Positions 52,697 through 63,988 are shown, numbered from the stretch's first letter. The stretch: DNA of 64,000 nt from Chrysophaeum taylorii (GCA_029834535.1 JAQMWT010000308.1:174864-238863); one strand, 5' to 3'. The notes: generated from the letters alone by a model not told the origin. Made by a program: numbers and translations.

Positions 52697-53713
52697 CTAC
52701 GCCGGGCGGACCGAAGAGTGGTGGTGGGTGATCTTGTACTCGCCACCCGATTTGCGCCAGACATACGAGAAGCGAGCATCCGTCGGGGCACGGTTGCGCC
52801 CCTCGCCAAGGTCGAACGTGTACATGCCGGAGTGCAGGTACGCGTCGCCGTCGTCGAAGACCATCACGCTGTCGTCCGTGATGGTCCCGAACGGGTTCTT
52901 CTGCACAAACGCGGTGAAGTAGTCCTCGGTGCTGGAGCCGTCCTTGATGTGCACCTGCGACACCGTCGGGAGGAAGGAGAGGTCGCCAGCAGTCGAGTAC
53001 AGCGCGGCCACCTTCTTCGGGTCCTTGGTCTGCAGAGCGTCGTTCCACTTCTGGAAGTTGTCCCTCGCAACCTGCACCATGTCTGGGCCGGCCGGGCGCA
53101 CCGAAGAGTGGTGGTGCGAGATCCGCCACGCTCCGTCCTCTTTCTTCCACACGTACGAAAAACGCGCCTGTACCGGCGCGCGCTCCGCACCACTCCCAAG
53201 CTCGAACGTGTACAATCCCGAGTGCAGGTACGCGTCGCCGTCGCCGTACGGCTGCACGCTGTCATCGGTGATGGTGCCGAACGGATTCTTCTGCACGAAC
53301 GCGGTGAAGTACTCCTCGGTGTTGAAGTCGTCCTTGATGTGCATCGGCGACACCGTCGGTAGGAACGACAGCGCCTCAGACGAGTACAAGGCCGCCACCG
53401 CCGTCGGGTTCTTGGTCTGGAGAGCGTCGTTCCACCGCTTGAAGTTTTGGCGCGCGAGCTTGATGTCCACCTTCTCCGTGGCCTTTGGCGTCGCGGGCGT
53501 CGCCGCGTGCATCGGCTCGACGCCACCGTGGGAGCTGCTCTTTTGAAGGCTCACGCCCAGCGCCGCCACACCCGGCAGCGCAACCAGCAGCGTGTCGGCG
53601 TCGATCATCGTGACGGCGGTGCGGGAAGAGCGAGCGGGGGACGACGGGATGCCGCGGAGGGGAGCCGACGACGTGAAGGCGGAGGCCGCGGAGACGAAGA
53701 GCAAGAAGGACAT
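52697..53713 (-). CDS. Plastid-targeted tandem SnoaL/NTF2-like protein
   Basis: A 338-residue protein. The N-terminus MSFLLFVSAASAFTSSAPLR is a signal peptide ending in ASA|F, followed by a Ser/Arg/Pro-rich transit segment: the bipartite targeting signal of secondary red plastids. Two homologous domains follow (about residues 85-205 and 213-335), each beginning 'NFxKWNDALQTK.P..VAALYS' and containing 'FLPTVS..HIKD', 'EEYFTAFVQKNPFGTITDDS', 'GDAYLHSG.YTF.LG' and ending 'ISHHHSSVRPA'. This is the cone-shaped SnoaL/DUF4440 fold related to the CaMKII association domain; function is unknown, possibly small-molecule binding. The two domains are similar enough at DNA level to indicate a fairly recent internal duplication. 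Intact single exon lying between retroelement remnants. Confidence 0.75.
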   Translation of the reverse strand: MSFLLFVSAASAFTSSAPLRGIPSSPARSSRTAVTMIDADTLLVALPGVAALGVSLQKSSSHGGVEPMHAATPATPKATEKVDIKLARQNFKRWNDALQTKNPTAVAALYSSEALSFLPTVSPMHIKDDFNTEEYFTAFVQKNPFGTITDDSVQPYGDGDAYLHSGLYTFELGSGAERAPVQARFSYVWKKEDGAWRISHHHSSVRPAGPDMVQVARDNFQKWNDALQTKDPKKVAALYSTAGDLSFLPTVSQVHIKDGSSTEDYFTAFVQKNPFGTITDDSVMVFDDGDAYLHSGMYTFDLGEGRNRAPTDARFSYVWRKSGGEYKITHHHSSVRPA

Positions 53714-53892
53714 GATTGTTTCGGCTGTTGTTGTTGTCTCGCAGGCTGCGCTATGCTTGCTTTGTCGAATCTGCCGACTTCGTCAATTTTTAGTGTCAAC
53801 GCGACGACGTGTCACGGAAGTTTCGGTTTTGGTGCGTCAGCTTAGTGACAGCCCTCGCTGGTTTTAAACCCTAGGCGACTTTAAAACAAACC

Positions 53893-54175
53893 ATAGAGGG
53901 GGGAATCGCCAACGCCTTAAAACCCGGGGGGGGGTGCGCCCCTGCCGCCCTCAGCCATGCCGCAGCCTCTGGTAGCCCAGGAACCCAGGCCACTCGCACC
54001 CAGCAGAACGTCACGCTGAAGGAAGTCGTCGCACATATGGTACGTCTGGGGAATGCATGCCTATGACCTATAGGCGGGGGGCTGCCTCTTTTCGCCTACC
54101 CCGCGGCTCGGCGATGACCCCGACTAGGCCCCGCCTTTCAGACAGCCCTCACATATTGACCCCAACCCCTATAGA
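53893..54175 (+). mobile_element. LINE copy C, 3' fragment
   Basis: GGGGGGAATCGCCAACGC and the following ~270 bp align with 40586-40865 of LINE copy B, including CAGCAGAACGTCACGCTGAA versus CAGCAGGACGTCACCCTTCG and CTCGGCGATGACCCCGACTA. Considerably diverged and not coding. Confidence 0.7.
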
Positions 54176-54194
54176 GCGGGATACCTACTTCCGC

Positions 54195-54246
54195 CTTTGT
54201 AGTGGTTTTCTCAGATACCCGCCCCTCCTGGCCGGACAGGGGCCTC
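54195..54246. repeat. 52-bp block shared with 52083-52134, cut by the Ty3 LTR
   Basis: Identical to the other copy apart from two short indels. It ends GGGGCCTC exactly where TGTGGCG of the LTR begins. Confidence 0.8.
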
Positions 54247-54582
54247 TGTGGCGTAAGGAGAATTTTAGGGGCTACCTGGCGTGCCTTCGAATCCTGGCTC
54301 GCCGATTGCGTCCGTGCCCTTGGTGGGATCACTGGACGGGGATGGCCGTTCTCCCGCCACGCGACCACAAACAACTCCTGCGCCTGGTCCTCTCAACTTG
54401 AGGATCGGCTGTTGCTTTATGATCAAGGATAATCGAAATCAGAAATCAGGGTGACACATGTCACGGAAAAGGAAGATGATGTCAGAGAAAACTCTGACAT
54501 CATCGGAACGGAGTAGGGTGCCCCTGATAATGGGGGGCCCTAGAAGAGGGGTAAGCCTTAGGAGGCGGGAGTTGCCGCCACA
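54247..54582 (-). repeat. 3' LTR, 336 bp
   Basis: On the element strand it begins TGTGGCGGCAACTCCC and ends TTACGCCACA, giving the inverted ends TGTGGCG/CGCCACA with canonical TG..CA. The terminal TTACGCCACA recurs at 64000-63991 next to the primer-binding site, which fixes this edge. A purine-rich stretch ACCAGGGGAGTCC immediately precedes it, and the pol frame stops 41 bp upstream at 54623. Confidence 0.75.
54475..54504. promoter_or_regulatory. Perfect 13-bp hairpin within the LTR
   Basis: GATGATGTCAGAG (54475-54487), loop AAAA, CTCTGACATCATC (54492-54504). A second short stem GTGACA/TGTCAC lies at 54451-54464. In the element's transcript these would fold in the repeated LTR portion; a role in termination, packaging or silencing is speculative. 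Confidence 0.85.
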
Positions 54583-54622
54583 GGACTCCCCTGGTAAGAA
54601 TTCGAGCTGCCCCAGCGAGGTG

Positions 54623-57600
54623 CTAGCGCGAGGAGCGCGGCTTCGCCTTACGAGCATCTCGTGAACGAATCTTCTGGTAAACGCGGGTGATGATCGGTTC
54701 AGGAACTCGACCACTGCGTAAAGTAAACTTGGGGACCAACACGTCAATCTCGTGCGGAGCGAAATCCGCGACACAAGGAGTTGTGTTGGAGGAAATTCGG
54801 GACTTGTCGGTGAAACTTCGACCTTCAACGTCCTTGAATTCGGGCTTGAGCTTGCGGTGCGAAAGGTGAGAGGTCGGCTTGAAATAAGCGACATCATCGT
54901 TCGGACCCAAATCGGAATAGAAATGTAGAGCGACACGATCATTTTGGTAATCGTAAGGCTCGTAAACTTCGGCAACATAAATCTTCTTGCGCCAATCAGA
55001 GCGCTTCCGGTCAGGAATCCGGAAAACAACAAACTTACCGTGCTGATAATCATCACGGAAGGTTTCTTCGGGTTTGCGGATGGTTTGATCAACGATCGGA
55101 GGTACCATCACCGGCGTGATCTGACTTACATGAACACGTCGTTCTTCGGGCGGAGAGTCGAGAGACTCAATCCTATAGGTGACCGGGGAGAGGTTCCTTG
55201 ATAATAAACGGCCCTCGCCATTCCGGTCGAAGTTTGTTCTGAAGGAAAGGGATGTAGAGCAAAACGTGCGATCCTTCCTTGTATTCAACATCAACATGAT
55301 CAGCATTGTAAGCCAATCGCTGTTTCTTCAAAGCTTTATCACGAGCCTCGCGGACGAGCTTTGTATAATATTTCAATCGTTCGCGAGTCTCGGCGACTGC
55401 ATCAGAGCGAGTCTTCGGCAATAATCGTGTATCAAAATCCATGAGCGTGTAGTCAGTCGGTAGCATCGGCTGACGGTTCAGGCGCAGCATAAAGGGAGAA
55501 ATCTGCGTGCCTGGAATAAACTTGCGGTTGTAGCAAAACGCAATATAATGAGCAAAGTCAGGCCAATCCGTGATGTTCCGGCCTTGAAGGCAAGCACGGA
55601 GGAAGGCCTTGATAAATCGGTTGACACGCTCAGCCGGGTTCGACTGGGCATGATAGGGAATCGTAGTTTGGTATCGTGTGTTAAAGAGATGGCAAAACTT
55701 GCGCATCAACTTGTTCACGAACTCTTTACCGTTGTCGGTACGAATCATCTGGGGCAAGTAGCCCTTGAGGAGAATGTTAATGACAAAAAGACTCGAGGAC
55801 AGACTCAGCGGTCTTATCGTTCAAAACATCCAGAATCAAGAAATGCGAGAACGGATCAAAAAATACTAGAAGATACGTCTCGGGACCAGCGCTGGGCAAG
55901 GGTCCAAATAAATCCATGCAAAGAACAGCACCATCACCATCGTAGACGGGCTGTTGCAAGAGTCCAGCTCGTTTCGGCTCAGGCGTACGAGCTTTCTGAC
56001 AAACTAAGCATTCAGCAATGAAGACTCCAACTTCGTTCGACATGTGAGGCCACCAAAATCGTTCTTGGATAGCCTGGACGGTACTGTGACGTCCCATATG
56101 ACCACCGTTAACCGGAGTGTCATGGTAGAGTCGAATAATACGTTTGCGCAACGTAGCAGGTGCAACAATCATCGGGTGCGAATCAGCAGAAATGCGGTAA
56201 AGAACATCTTTAACGACTTCGAATCGTTCGTTCGCTCGGGAACGTCGTGGCGTCTGACCTTGGGCCATTCGGTAGCGAATATCCTCGCACGTAGCATCAG
56301 ATTCTTGCTCACGTGCGATCTCAGCGAGCGTCATATTATCGGGTATCTTATCGATATAATCTTTGTAAGCGGCTGCGTCCTTGAAGATCTGTGGCTCATC
56401 ACGCGCACGGTTCTTCCGACGTTGTCTCGTAGCGTGAGACGTAGCCAATTTCATCGGATCCTTTTCAGGGTCTTCGTCTCCGTCTTCCGGCAGTTCGGTC
56501 GTAATAAACGACATTATGAAGTGGCAGCCAGAGACGGGAACTCCTCGGTCATCAACAGGTCGGGGAAGCTCTTGGAACACTAGATACGCGTGGTTCAAAG
56601 GTTCTCCAAACTCGTCAGTCTCGATGACATGATCAATCGGGTTGCGGGAGAGACAGTCAGGGATACTCATTCCCGGTGACTTTCCCGGCTTGTAACCAAG
56701 TTCAGGGTCAAAATTGGCGAGGCGCATCGCCCAACGAGCAAGCTGCCCAGACGAGTGCGTCGCCTTACGTAAAAACGTCAAATTTCGGTGATCGGTCTCC
56801 AAAACAGTCCGGTGCCCTTCGATGTAGGCTCGAAAGTGCTCTAGAGAAAGTATAACTGCCAGCAGCTCTAGCCGACGGGGCTCATAATTCCGCATCTCCT
56901 TCGGCACAGCTCGGCTCCAGTATTCAATTACTCGTTCTTCTCGAGTCACTCTTCCGGCATCGTCCTTGACTTCGACAATTTGGAAGAGATATGCTCCAAG
57001 TCCATCCTTGGAAGCATCGGATCGGATCTGAAAAGGCAGATCATAATCGGCGTGGTAGACTCCTCGGGAATCAACCAAAGCTTCAATAATCGTATCCCAA
57101 GCTTTCTGACACTCGGGCGTCCACTCGAACTTTACACCTTCGAGGCATAATCGTCTCAACGGTTCCACAATCTTCGAGTAGCCCTTCACATATCGCCGGC
57201 AGTAATTACTCATGCCGATGAAAGAGCGTATCTGGGTCTTCGGGAAGTATTCGGTAAAGTACCTGGAATCGGCATCTTCTGCAGTGCTTCCAGCGTCTTC
57301 GGATTCGGCTTCAAGCCTTCTGGGGTAGAAATGTGTCCCAGAAATTCTATATCATCTTTGAGAAGGTGGAACTTCGCGGTTCGACCGCTGTACCCTCTCT
57401 GTGCCAAATGACACATCACTTCGATCAAAACTTGTAAATGTCGATGAAGATCGTCGGATCCCATCATAATATCGTCAACAAACGCAACCAAGTCTTGATA
57501 CATCCATTTCGAAAGGTCGCTCGCCATTTGCTTGCAGAAAAGAGCTCCGGCTGTCTTCACACCTAGAGGTAATCGCAAGAAACTGTGAGCGCCAAGTGGG

Positions 57601-58717
57601 CTAACCATCGTGACAGCGTCCTGCGCTGCCGGATCCAGACGAAGGTTGTGGTATCCCCACTAATATCAATGCATGTCCGCCATCGTCTCATCGCGAGAAA
57701 GGCTAAAGCATCATCTTGTCGAATGTTTGGCCAACTGTCATTGACCAATTGATCGTTGAGCTGACGTAAGTCAACTGCAGCACGGAACGCGTTTGACGTT
57801 CCAATCTCAGCTCCTTTCTTCGGAAGCATCAACACAGGAAAGCCCCAAGGTGAGTTGGCCGGACGAATGACTCCATCCCGGCACCACTCGCTGATCTGCT
57901 TGCGGAGACAATCGAGCTTCGCAGGCGTCAATCGGTAGGGCGTCATCTTAATCGGTCGCGGATTCGCGTCTTTGAATCGTAGAGACACAGGAGGCGAGTC
58001 CACAGGTCTCATAATCGGGTCGAAAAAGGCCCAAGAATATTGCACACAGTGACGGAGCATCAGTTTCGCCTCGTCATCTAAGTGCGGATTGTCAGGAATT
58101 CCCAGCTCCTGCACAACCTTGTCAACTTCTTCCTTCGTAGGAATTTTAACTTTCATCGCTTCGTTGTCCTTGACATGCTCAGGAGTCTGCGGCAGTGGTG
58201 CACCCTCGGCATCGCGCGGCGCATCTTTCCATGGCACATCGAACTTTTTCTCGTATTTTAGTTTCACTTCCGGGTGGCTTTTGTTGATCCTCTCGCCTTT
58301 GACACGAACACTCGGCTCGCTCTTAATCTTCGGTTCCCGATCTCGCTCAGGATCTGGCGGAACGTCTAAATTTGGTTGTCGGGGGGGCCCAGCAGAAGAA
58401 GCATGAGACGTCCCCGGCTCATCTGTTGCAGGCGGAATCAACGGTACCTCTGGAGGTTTCCATTTGGTGCGATCTTGAAGATCATCAGTCGACACCCATC
58501 GTATGACACGTGTGCGCGTGTTTAACAGCGGAACTTGTACGTGACGAAGGGTGGTTTCATCAATTTGTAAATAATAATCAAACGGTCGGTCTGCAGGACT
58601 CAACGCTGACGGCAAAGCTTCGCCGCTCAGGTGAAATTCCTTGGTCACAGAGTTGTGCAGATCGAGCATTAATAAGGCCATCGTGTCAGGTGGCACGACG
58701 GACGCCAAGTGTTTCAA
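54623..58717 (-). pseudogene. Ty3/gypsy Pol: reverse transcriptase, RNase H, integrase
   Basis: RT begins in the 58717-57563 frame ('PYRLTPAKLDCLRKQI', 'GFPVLMLPKKG', 'DLRQLNDQL') and continues in another frame with 'FLRLPLGVKTAGALFCKQM' and the catalytic 'FVDDIMMGS' (about 57465). RNase H: 'FQIRSDASKDGLGAYLF' (about 57010), 'RRLELLAVILSLEHFRAY', 'ETDHRNL'. Integrase: zinc module 'HDTPVNGGHMGRHST..C..C' (about 56000-56120), then catalytic 'CMDLFGPLP', 'IRTDNGKEF' (about 55735) and 'NPAERVNRF' (about 55630); C-terminal extension to 54623. Frame changes near 57600, 57210, 55780 and 55200. In an active element these would copy the RNA and insert the cDNA. Confidence 0.85.
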
Positions 58718-58790
58718 CGAGGTCGTCCTGGAGAAGCCGGCCCAATCAAAATCAGGGGCATCGTCAGCAACTCCGCAGTCATTTCCAGAT

Positions 58791-59564
58791 TCAAAGATCT
58801 GTAATCGGAACGGTGCGGCCTACGCGAAGCGGGACACGCGTAACAGTATAAGCTGCGTCTGTCGCGGCTCGTGATGATCCTAAATTGTTCATCTGAAGTA
58901 AATGTCGTTCGTCGGCGTAGCCAAGTGCGGCGGCGAACTCTTGCTGCATATTCTTGCAAGTCTTTGGAACTGCGCGCAAATGGAGCGGATGGCTGGAAAC
59001 CAACAATCGCACGCGACAGCTCATCAAACTAGGAGTTATGTCGTAAAAATTGACGACGTAAACGTAAGGGTGCAAACGTGCAACGTAAGAAATAATCGAA
59101 GCCTCCTGCTCTATCAACCACATGAAGAAACCAGCCATCTTGCATAATTTCATCGTCCAGTGGGTAGCGGTGACTCCCTTCCCAACATCTCTGGAAGTCA
59201 AGTTGCACAGAGCGGAGTGTACGCAGGGTGGCGACGCGACACACATCGACGACGACCATTCCGCGTAGGGTAAATAAGATTCGATCAACCGTAAGGTTGT
59301 AACATAGCGACCACACAATGTGTGCTGCACCACAGGAATATTCGGAAAGTTCTTGCGGTGGATCTGGTTGGCGGTGTCCGACGCATCGAGTGCTAGCACG
59401 ACTCGAAACGACGTCCCACACGTTTCGTTGGCTCGTTGGAGACCTAAAGTACTGCCTCCGCTCCACTGAACAGCATCACCACCTTGCGATAATTGGAAGC
59501 CATTGAACCTTTTCATATCGGCGGCGGATCTCCGCTTCGGTGATCGCGCGGCATTTCTTTTCAT
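58791..59564 (-). CDS. C5-cytosine DNA methyltransferase domain within the Ty3 polyprotein
   Basis: About 257 residues in one open frame. Family motifs in order: motif I 'VQWSGGSTLGLQRA' (residues 32-45; FxGxG-type SAM loop), motif II 'VVLALDASDTANQIHRKNFP' (55-74), motif IV 'CVASPPCVHS' (108-117) with the catalytic Cys 114 (codon at 59225-59223), an acidic position in 'MWLIEQE' (148-154) where ENV of motif VI is expected, motif VIII-like 'SCRVRLLVSS' (182-191; RxR), and 'AAYTVTRVPLRVG' (238-249), like the 'TVT' stretch before motif IX/X. The recognition domain is short and the C-terminal motif X is not evident; the frame ends at 58791. It sits between protease and RT on the same strand, so it is part of pol, not a host gene. 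Known enzymes of this fold methylate cytosine in DNA; activity of this copy is uncertain because ENV is replaced and flanking frames are broken. Confidence 0.7.
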   Translation of the reverse strand: MKRNAARSPKRRSAADMKRFNGFQLSQGGDAVQWSGGSTLGLQRANETCGTSFRVVLALDASDTANQIHRKNFPNIPVVQHTLCGRYVTTLRLIESYLPYAEWSSSMCVASPPCVHSALCNLTSRDVGKGVTATHWTMKLCKMAGFFMWLIEQEASIISYVARLHPYVYVVNFYDITPSLMSCRVRLLVSSHPLHLRAVPKTCKNMQQEFAAALGYADERHLLQMNNLGSSRAATDAAYTVTRVPLRVGRTVPITDL

Positions 59565-60765
59565 CTTCTTCCGACCTTCGAGCGAAATCGTCGCTGCCTT
59601 CAGGTCGTTTGAGGGTGGACTTGTCCGTCATAGCGGTCGTAGCGTCCTTCTGCACCGTGCTCAGCAGCATCGGCGGGGGAGATTCGTCGCATCGCGTCAA
59701 GTGACTAGCGACAGAAACGGTGAAAGAAACGTTCCCCTTGTCGTATCCTTCTTCACATTCTTTCGTAAGTTCGTTGATCGTAGAGACGTTCAACTCATCT
59801 TCGTACCTAACGATATCACCAATCGCAAGGGCTTCGCCTTGAGTGACGATCGTCGGCACTTCTTCCGTGGCAGTAACTGCCACCCGAGCAGCGGACCGGT
59901 CGCGCTCTTCGCAAGAAGAACACATTCCTTCGACAACTCCCAACTGCTCGTTCTCAGCAAACGTAGCGACGAACACCTGTCCTTTTTCCATAGGCTCGAC
60001 AAATAACCGGCGATTGTACGTTCGACGGGCTCGATTTGAGCGTGCGCGCAGCGCCATTACTTTCGCGCGTCTTCTCCCGGAGCTGGGGAGAATTTGGTCG
60101 TAGCATGTCCCCGCGTAGCCAAGGCTACCTTACGTTCCGGCGGCGGGCTTCGGCATCTTTAATCGTGCTCAAACGAGCGTAAACTCGAGTCTTGACCAGG
60201 TCGAGACTCTTCCGAAAGGCATCGTGTTGATGATTGTAAATCGGTACGGTTATCGGATTTCGATCGTAAATAGGCCGAAAGGTCACGATTGGTGCATCGA
60301 CTCGTTCATCCTCAACTTTAATCTTCTTGCGCCCGTACGACTTGGGTTCGACAAAAACAGATCCGATCATGGGGAAATCCACGATGGCCTCCTAACTGTA
60401 TATCGCGCCCTCCCAACAGGAACAGATATTCGTATCGGCTAATAGCGACAATGGGGCAGCGTCGTCGGCGAAAGCGACCCGAAGGGCGATCCAACGATGA
60501 TCGTCGTCGTATTCAACCTGATCCGCAGCTTGCGCTTAATCGGAAGTTCGCCTTCATCGAAAATCAACTGATCTTTGGTCAACCTGACCATTTCTCGGGC
60601 AAACATAAGAAACATCTGCCATTCCATCGACACCGATGGTCGTCGAGAATTTCGGTCCGTCACGATTCCTGTAGATGTGACAGCCATAAACGTTAGAGAA
60701 CCCGTATCTAAACAACTGAGGGTAATCAAATCATCTTCGATCGTCTTGCCATCTCGCGGCGTCAA
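59476..60765 (-). pseudogene. Ty3 aspartic protease and linker to the methyltransferase
   Basis: The 60765-60439 frame reads 'ITLSCLDTGSLTFM' with the retropepsin active-site D-T-G (codons about 60700-60712) and ends with 'TTTIIVGSPFG', matching the second conserved strand of such proteases ('ILG.PF'). After frame changes, 60057-59476 reads 'RRLFVEPMEKGQVFVA', resembling the linker that follows protease in gypsy elements, and ends 'EAEIRRRYEKVQWLPI' where the methyltransferase frame takes over by overlap (59564-59476). Confidence 0.6.
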
Positions 60766-60795
60766 CGAAGTGTGAGCACATCGGGCTTTGAACGC

Positions 60796-63700
60796 TCATC
60801 TCCGGGTTGGGCATCGATACCGCGGCTTTGCTTTCGTATCATCTGTTGTTGGCGTCTTCGCTAACGCTCGCGGCGCCTCTTTATCTGGCGGCTTCCGCTC
60901 TTCCTCCAGACAGACAATCTCAGAAAAACGCGCTGGTAGGGGATCCTGGTCTTCGTAGTTCACGGAAGCAAAGGACCCTCCCATAAATCATTCATTTCGT
61001 CTTTCCAGAATGCATCCAAATTCATTCGTCGCCTGCTGATCCTCATCAGCATCGGCGATCGGTTCCGTGTCAGCTGCGGCTTTGAGTCTGCAGCTGCGCG
61101 GTTGTTCTGGTGGCTTCTTTAGCGAAACCCGCTTTCGTCCACCAATCCTGCAGGTTCCACGTCGGCTCGTCTTCGTCCCACTTGAGAACGCTGCTAATCT
61201 TCTTCTAAACTATCCTTTTCTTCCGGCGGCGTATCCGTGTCTCGATCCGTAGTAATCCAAACCGTTTCGGGGGTCCGCAGAAAGATGGCGTCGTCCCCGA
61301 CGTCAACTTGTCGTAAACCGTCGTCTGCAATACTGCGCTTGGTCATCGTCTCGTCAGTCGAAATGCGCACGAGCTATCACTGCAGAATCCATGTCTGGCT
61401 CACAGCCAGTTCGGTCGCCAGCGGTCGTCTCTGGAGGGTCCAAAGATAAGCCGATGGCATCGGCGGCTTCTCATCGTAAAAATAAACGGTGGGTCGTCCG
61501 TACCTGTCAAATAACGTTAACGCACACTGGTTCAAGTAGCTTCTTCATCTTCCGAATCTGAATCGCCTTCCCAGTATCGTGGAGCTTCAAGTTCCTCGCT
61601 CGAATCTTCGAGCTCATCGCTCGACATCTGCTCAAATCCAGCTAAAGACCGACGATTGGTCAGCACGTCGTTGGGTGGCTCGTCCATCGGTGGGCGAGCG
61701 ATCTTCGAATGCGGCTGCGGCGGCGTCGGCTGCGTCGTCGGTGCGGGTGTCCGTGTTCGGGCGCACCGTCACCCATGGTAACTGTTGACCGCGGTCGTAA
61801 ATGCAGCGTTGTGCTCGAAAAACTCGAATTATATTGGTGTCGGCCTCCGTCGTATCTGTCGTCGCGCGATCGGCGTCGTCTGTGCCGGCGCGAACTTCGA
61901 CTGGGGCTCTTGTTATCTTTGTCTCTCTCTGGCGTCAGTTCGGCAGGTCCTAGTACCTCTGGATCGTCCCTGTAGGCGACTGGTGCTCCCAAGTCTATCC
62001 GAACTGGCTCAATCGTCTCGTCTATCGAAATATCGACGCCTTCGTCGTCTTTTGCCAAAACCCGACCAAACGTAACAAACTCGGTTTGCCAATAACTCCG
62101 TGCCTCGGGGTCGGAATTGCTTTTTCCGCTCTGGCGGTTTCTTCTCAGGAAACATGAGTCGTATCCATCGTCGGTACGCTCATCTTCCTATTATCCATGC
62201 TGATCGTCCCATCCAAATTCGGTTCCGGCGGCGCTATACTCATCCCTCATTGTATGTTCGGGATCTTTCTTTATCACGCGCCATCATATGCAGGCTGGAA
62301 AATCTTTTCTTCGTTCGCAGTAATACGCCGGCTTTCACTGAGCTCCAAAGGCAGTTCATGCGTTATAAGATTCTTCATCTCTTCCGCTTTCGTATTCATT
62401 TTTCGGCCGTTTCACTCGGCCTCTCATCCACTCCATCGCTTGAATATCGGCAACGCCTCGTCACGAAAATGTCGGCACGAAATGTCTGCCATCGTCAGGG
62501 AATAAAACATCTGCAAAAACGTTGCAGTCGGTTCGTCGGGGGCTGCAAAGAAGGCGCGTCGTCCCCGACGTCATATCTGTCAAAAACTGGCCACCAAAGG
62601 GCACGTGACGTTCGATGGGTGTGTACCAGGTGCGCGCTTATCTTCGCGTAATCTCTGCGACGATCGTCGATCGATCGTGGAGGCGACGTGTCATCCACTT
62701 GAATGTTCGGAGGTAAATCATAGCATCGAGCGTAGCAGCGGCGGGTCCCTTACTTTGGGCGTCATCGGCTGCACGGGCTCGTAAATCGGATTCGCACATA
62801 ACTCCGGCGCGTCGTCAAGACCAGGGTTGTGTCAGCTGACGACAACGCATCGTGCCACCAACGGTGACACCGGGTTGAGCCGTTAGACGGCTTTTCACCG
62901 TAGTTTAACGACGTTTCGGTCAAATTCTTCATTCCTGTGGGGATTTTGGTTTGGGCAGCCCTTCGACTTTATTGTCTTGATCGTAGTTTAACGACGTTTC
63001 GGTCATCTCGACACTGTCGTCGTCGTCGCGCGGCTTCCTGACTTTCGCTCGCGTTCGCGTGGGCGGCGGTACTCCGAAGGTCGGAATTCTCCTCGACCGT
63101 TCGCTCGCCCGGGCGATTCGGCATACGTCCATCCTTTCACGTGTCGCGCTTGCTTGATCTTGGAAGGCGTCTGCTCGAGCATTGGCCATGCACGCAGTTG
63201 CTCGCATTATTTTTATCTCCTTCCGGTGCGCCGTTCTTTTCGTTCGCCTTCCCCGTTTGTTTTAACGTTCTTGCGCGCGTTCGTTCTCTTCGCGTAATGC
63301 CCGCAAGTGAGCCTTCGTAACCCATTCATTTTCGTTGCATCCGGGGGTTCTGCACGCGTTGACGGTCGCTCGATCGTCCTCCCGCCGGTCTCTCCGTGGC
63401 TTGCCGTCGTTGTAGTTCGCTCTTCTTCCTCGTCCATCTGTATCGCTCTTCTTCATCGTCATCATTATCATCATCGTCATTCCGCTCGTCTCATCCTGAC
63501 GGCTTGGCGGTTCTTCATATCGCGCCGCTCGACGGCAGCATCATCGTCTTCATATCGGCTCGCTCGTTCTAGTCGGCCGAGATCGAGCGGGTCCAAAATG
63601 TTGAGTCGTCGTCGTTCTCGTGCTCCTTCGGCTCGGAACTTCTAATCGTCCACGACACGCGTAATATCGTCGTTGCGTGCGTCTTCCACCTACACCTATC

Positions 63701-63959
63701 CGTACGGTGGGCGGCGTCCCGTCTCTGCCCGGCGCCTATCCGTGAGTTGCGATCTCACTCCGCCGCCTGCGGCGCGGTACCCGTTGCGCGTCGGTTAGCA
63801 CCAAATCGCGCGTCGTCACTTCCGACGACAAACGGTCCGGCCGGGGAACTTTCCCACGGCGCATGGTCCTTCTGGTTCCTTGTCGGCGCGCTTGATCAGG
63901 GCGCGCGCGGCTTGTCCGCATGTAGAGAATGCAAGATGCACTAGTTCGCTGCGACCTAT
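60796..63959 (-). pseudogene. Degenerate 5' coding region of the Ty3 element (expected Gag)
   Basis: No frame longer than about 130 codons. Patches in changing frames look coding, e.g. 'GVDISIDETIEPVRIDLGAP' (about 61990-62040), 'DAPSLQPPTNRLQRF' (about 62510-62560), 'DDSVEMTETSLNYDQDNKVE' (about 62950-63020). CCHC knuckles or a capsid signature were not found, so Gag is inferred from position only. Confidence 0.4.
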
Positions 63960-63967
63960 ACGTCGCT

Positions 63968-63988
63968 CGAATCTCGTATCCTCCACCA
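63968..63988 (-). promoter_or_regulatory. Primer-binding site
   Basis: On the element strand it reads TGGTGGAGGATACGAGATTC, two bases after the LTR end. Its complement GAATCTCGTATCCTCCACCA has the form of a tRNA 3' end: T-loop-like CTCGAATC, acceptor strand, then CCA. It does not match initiator tRNA-Met; the tRNA identity is not determined. Confidence 0.65.
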
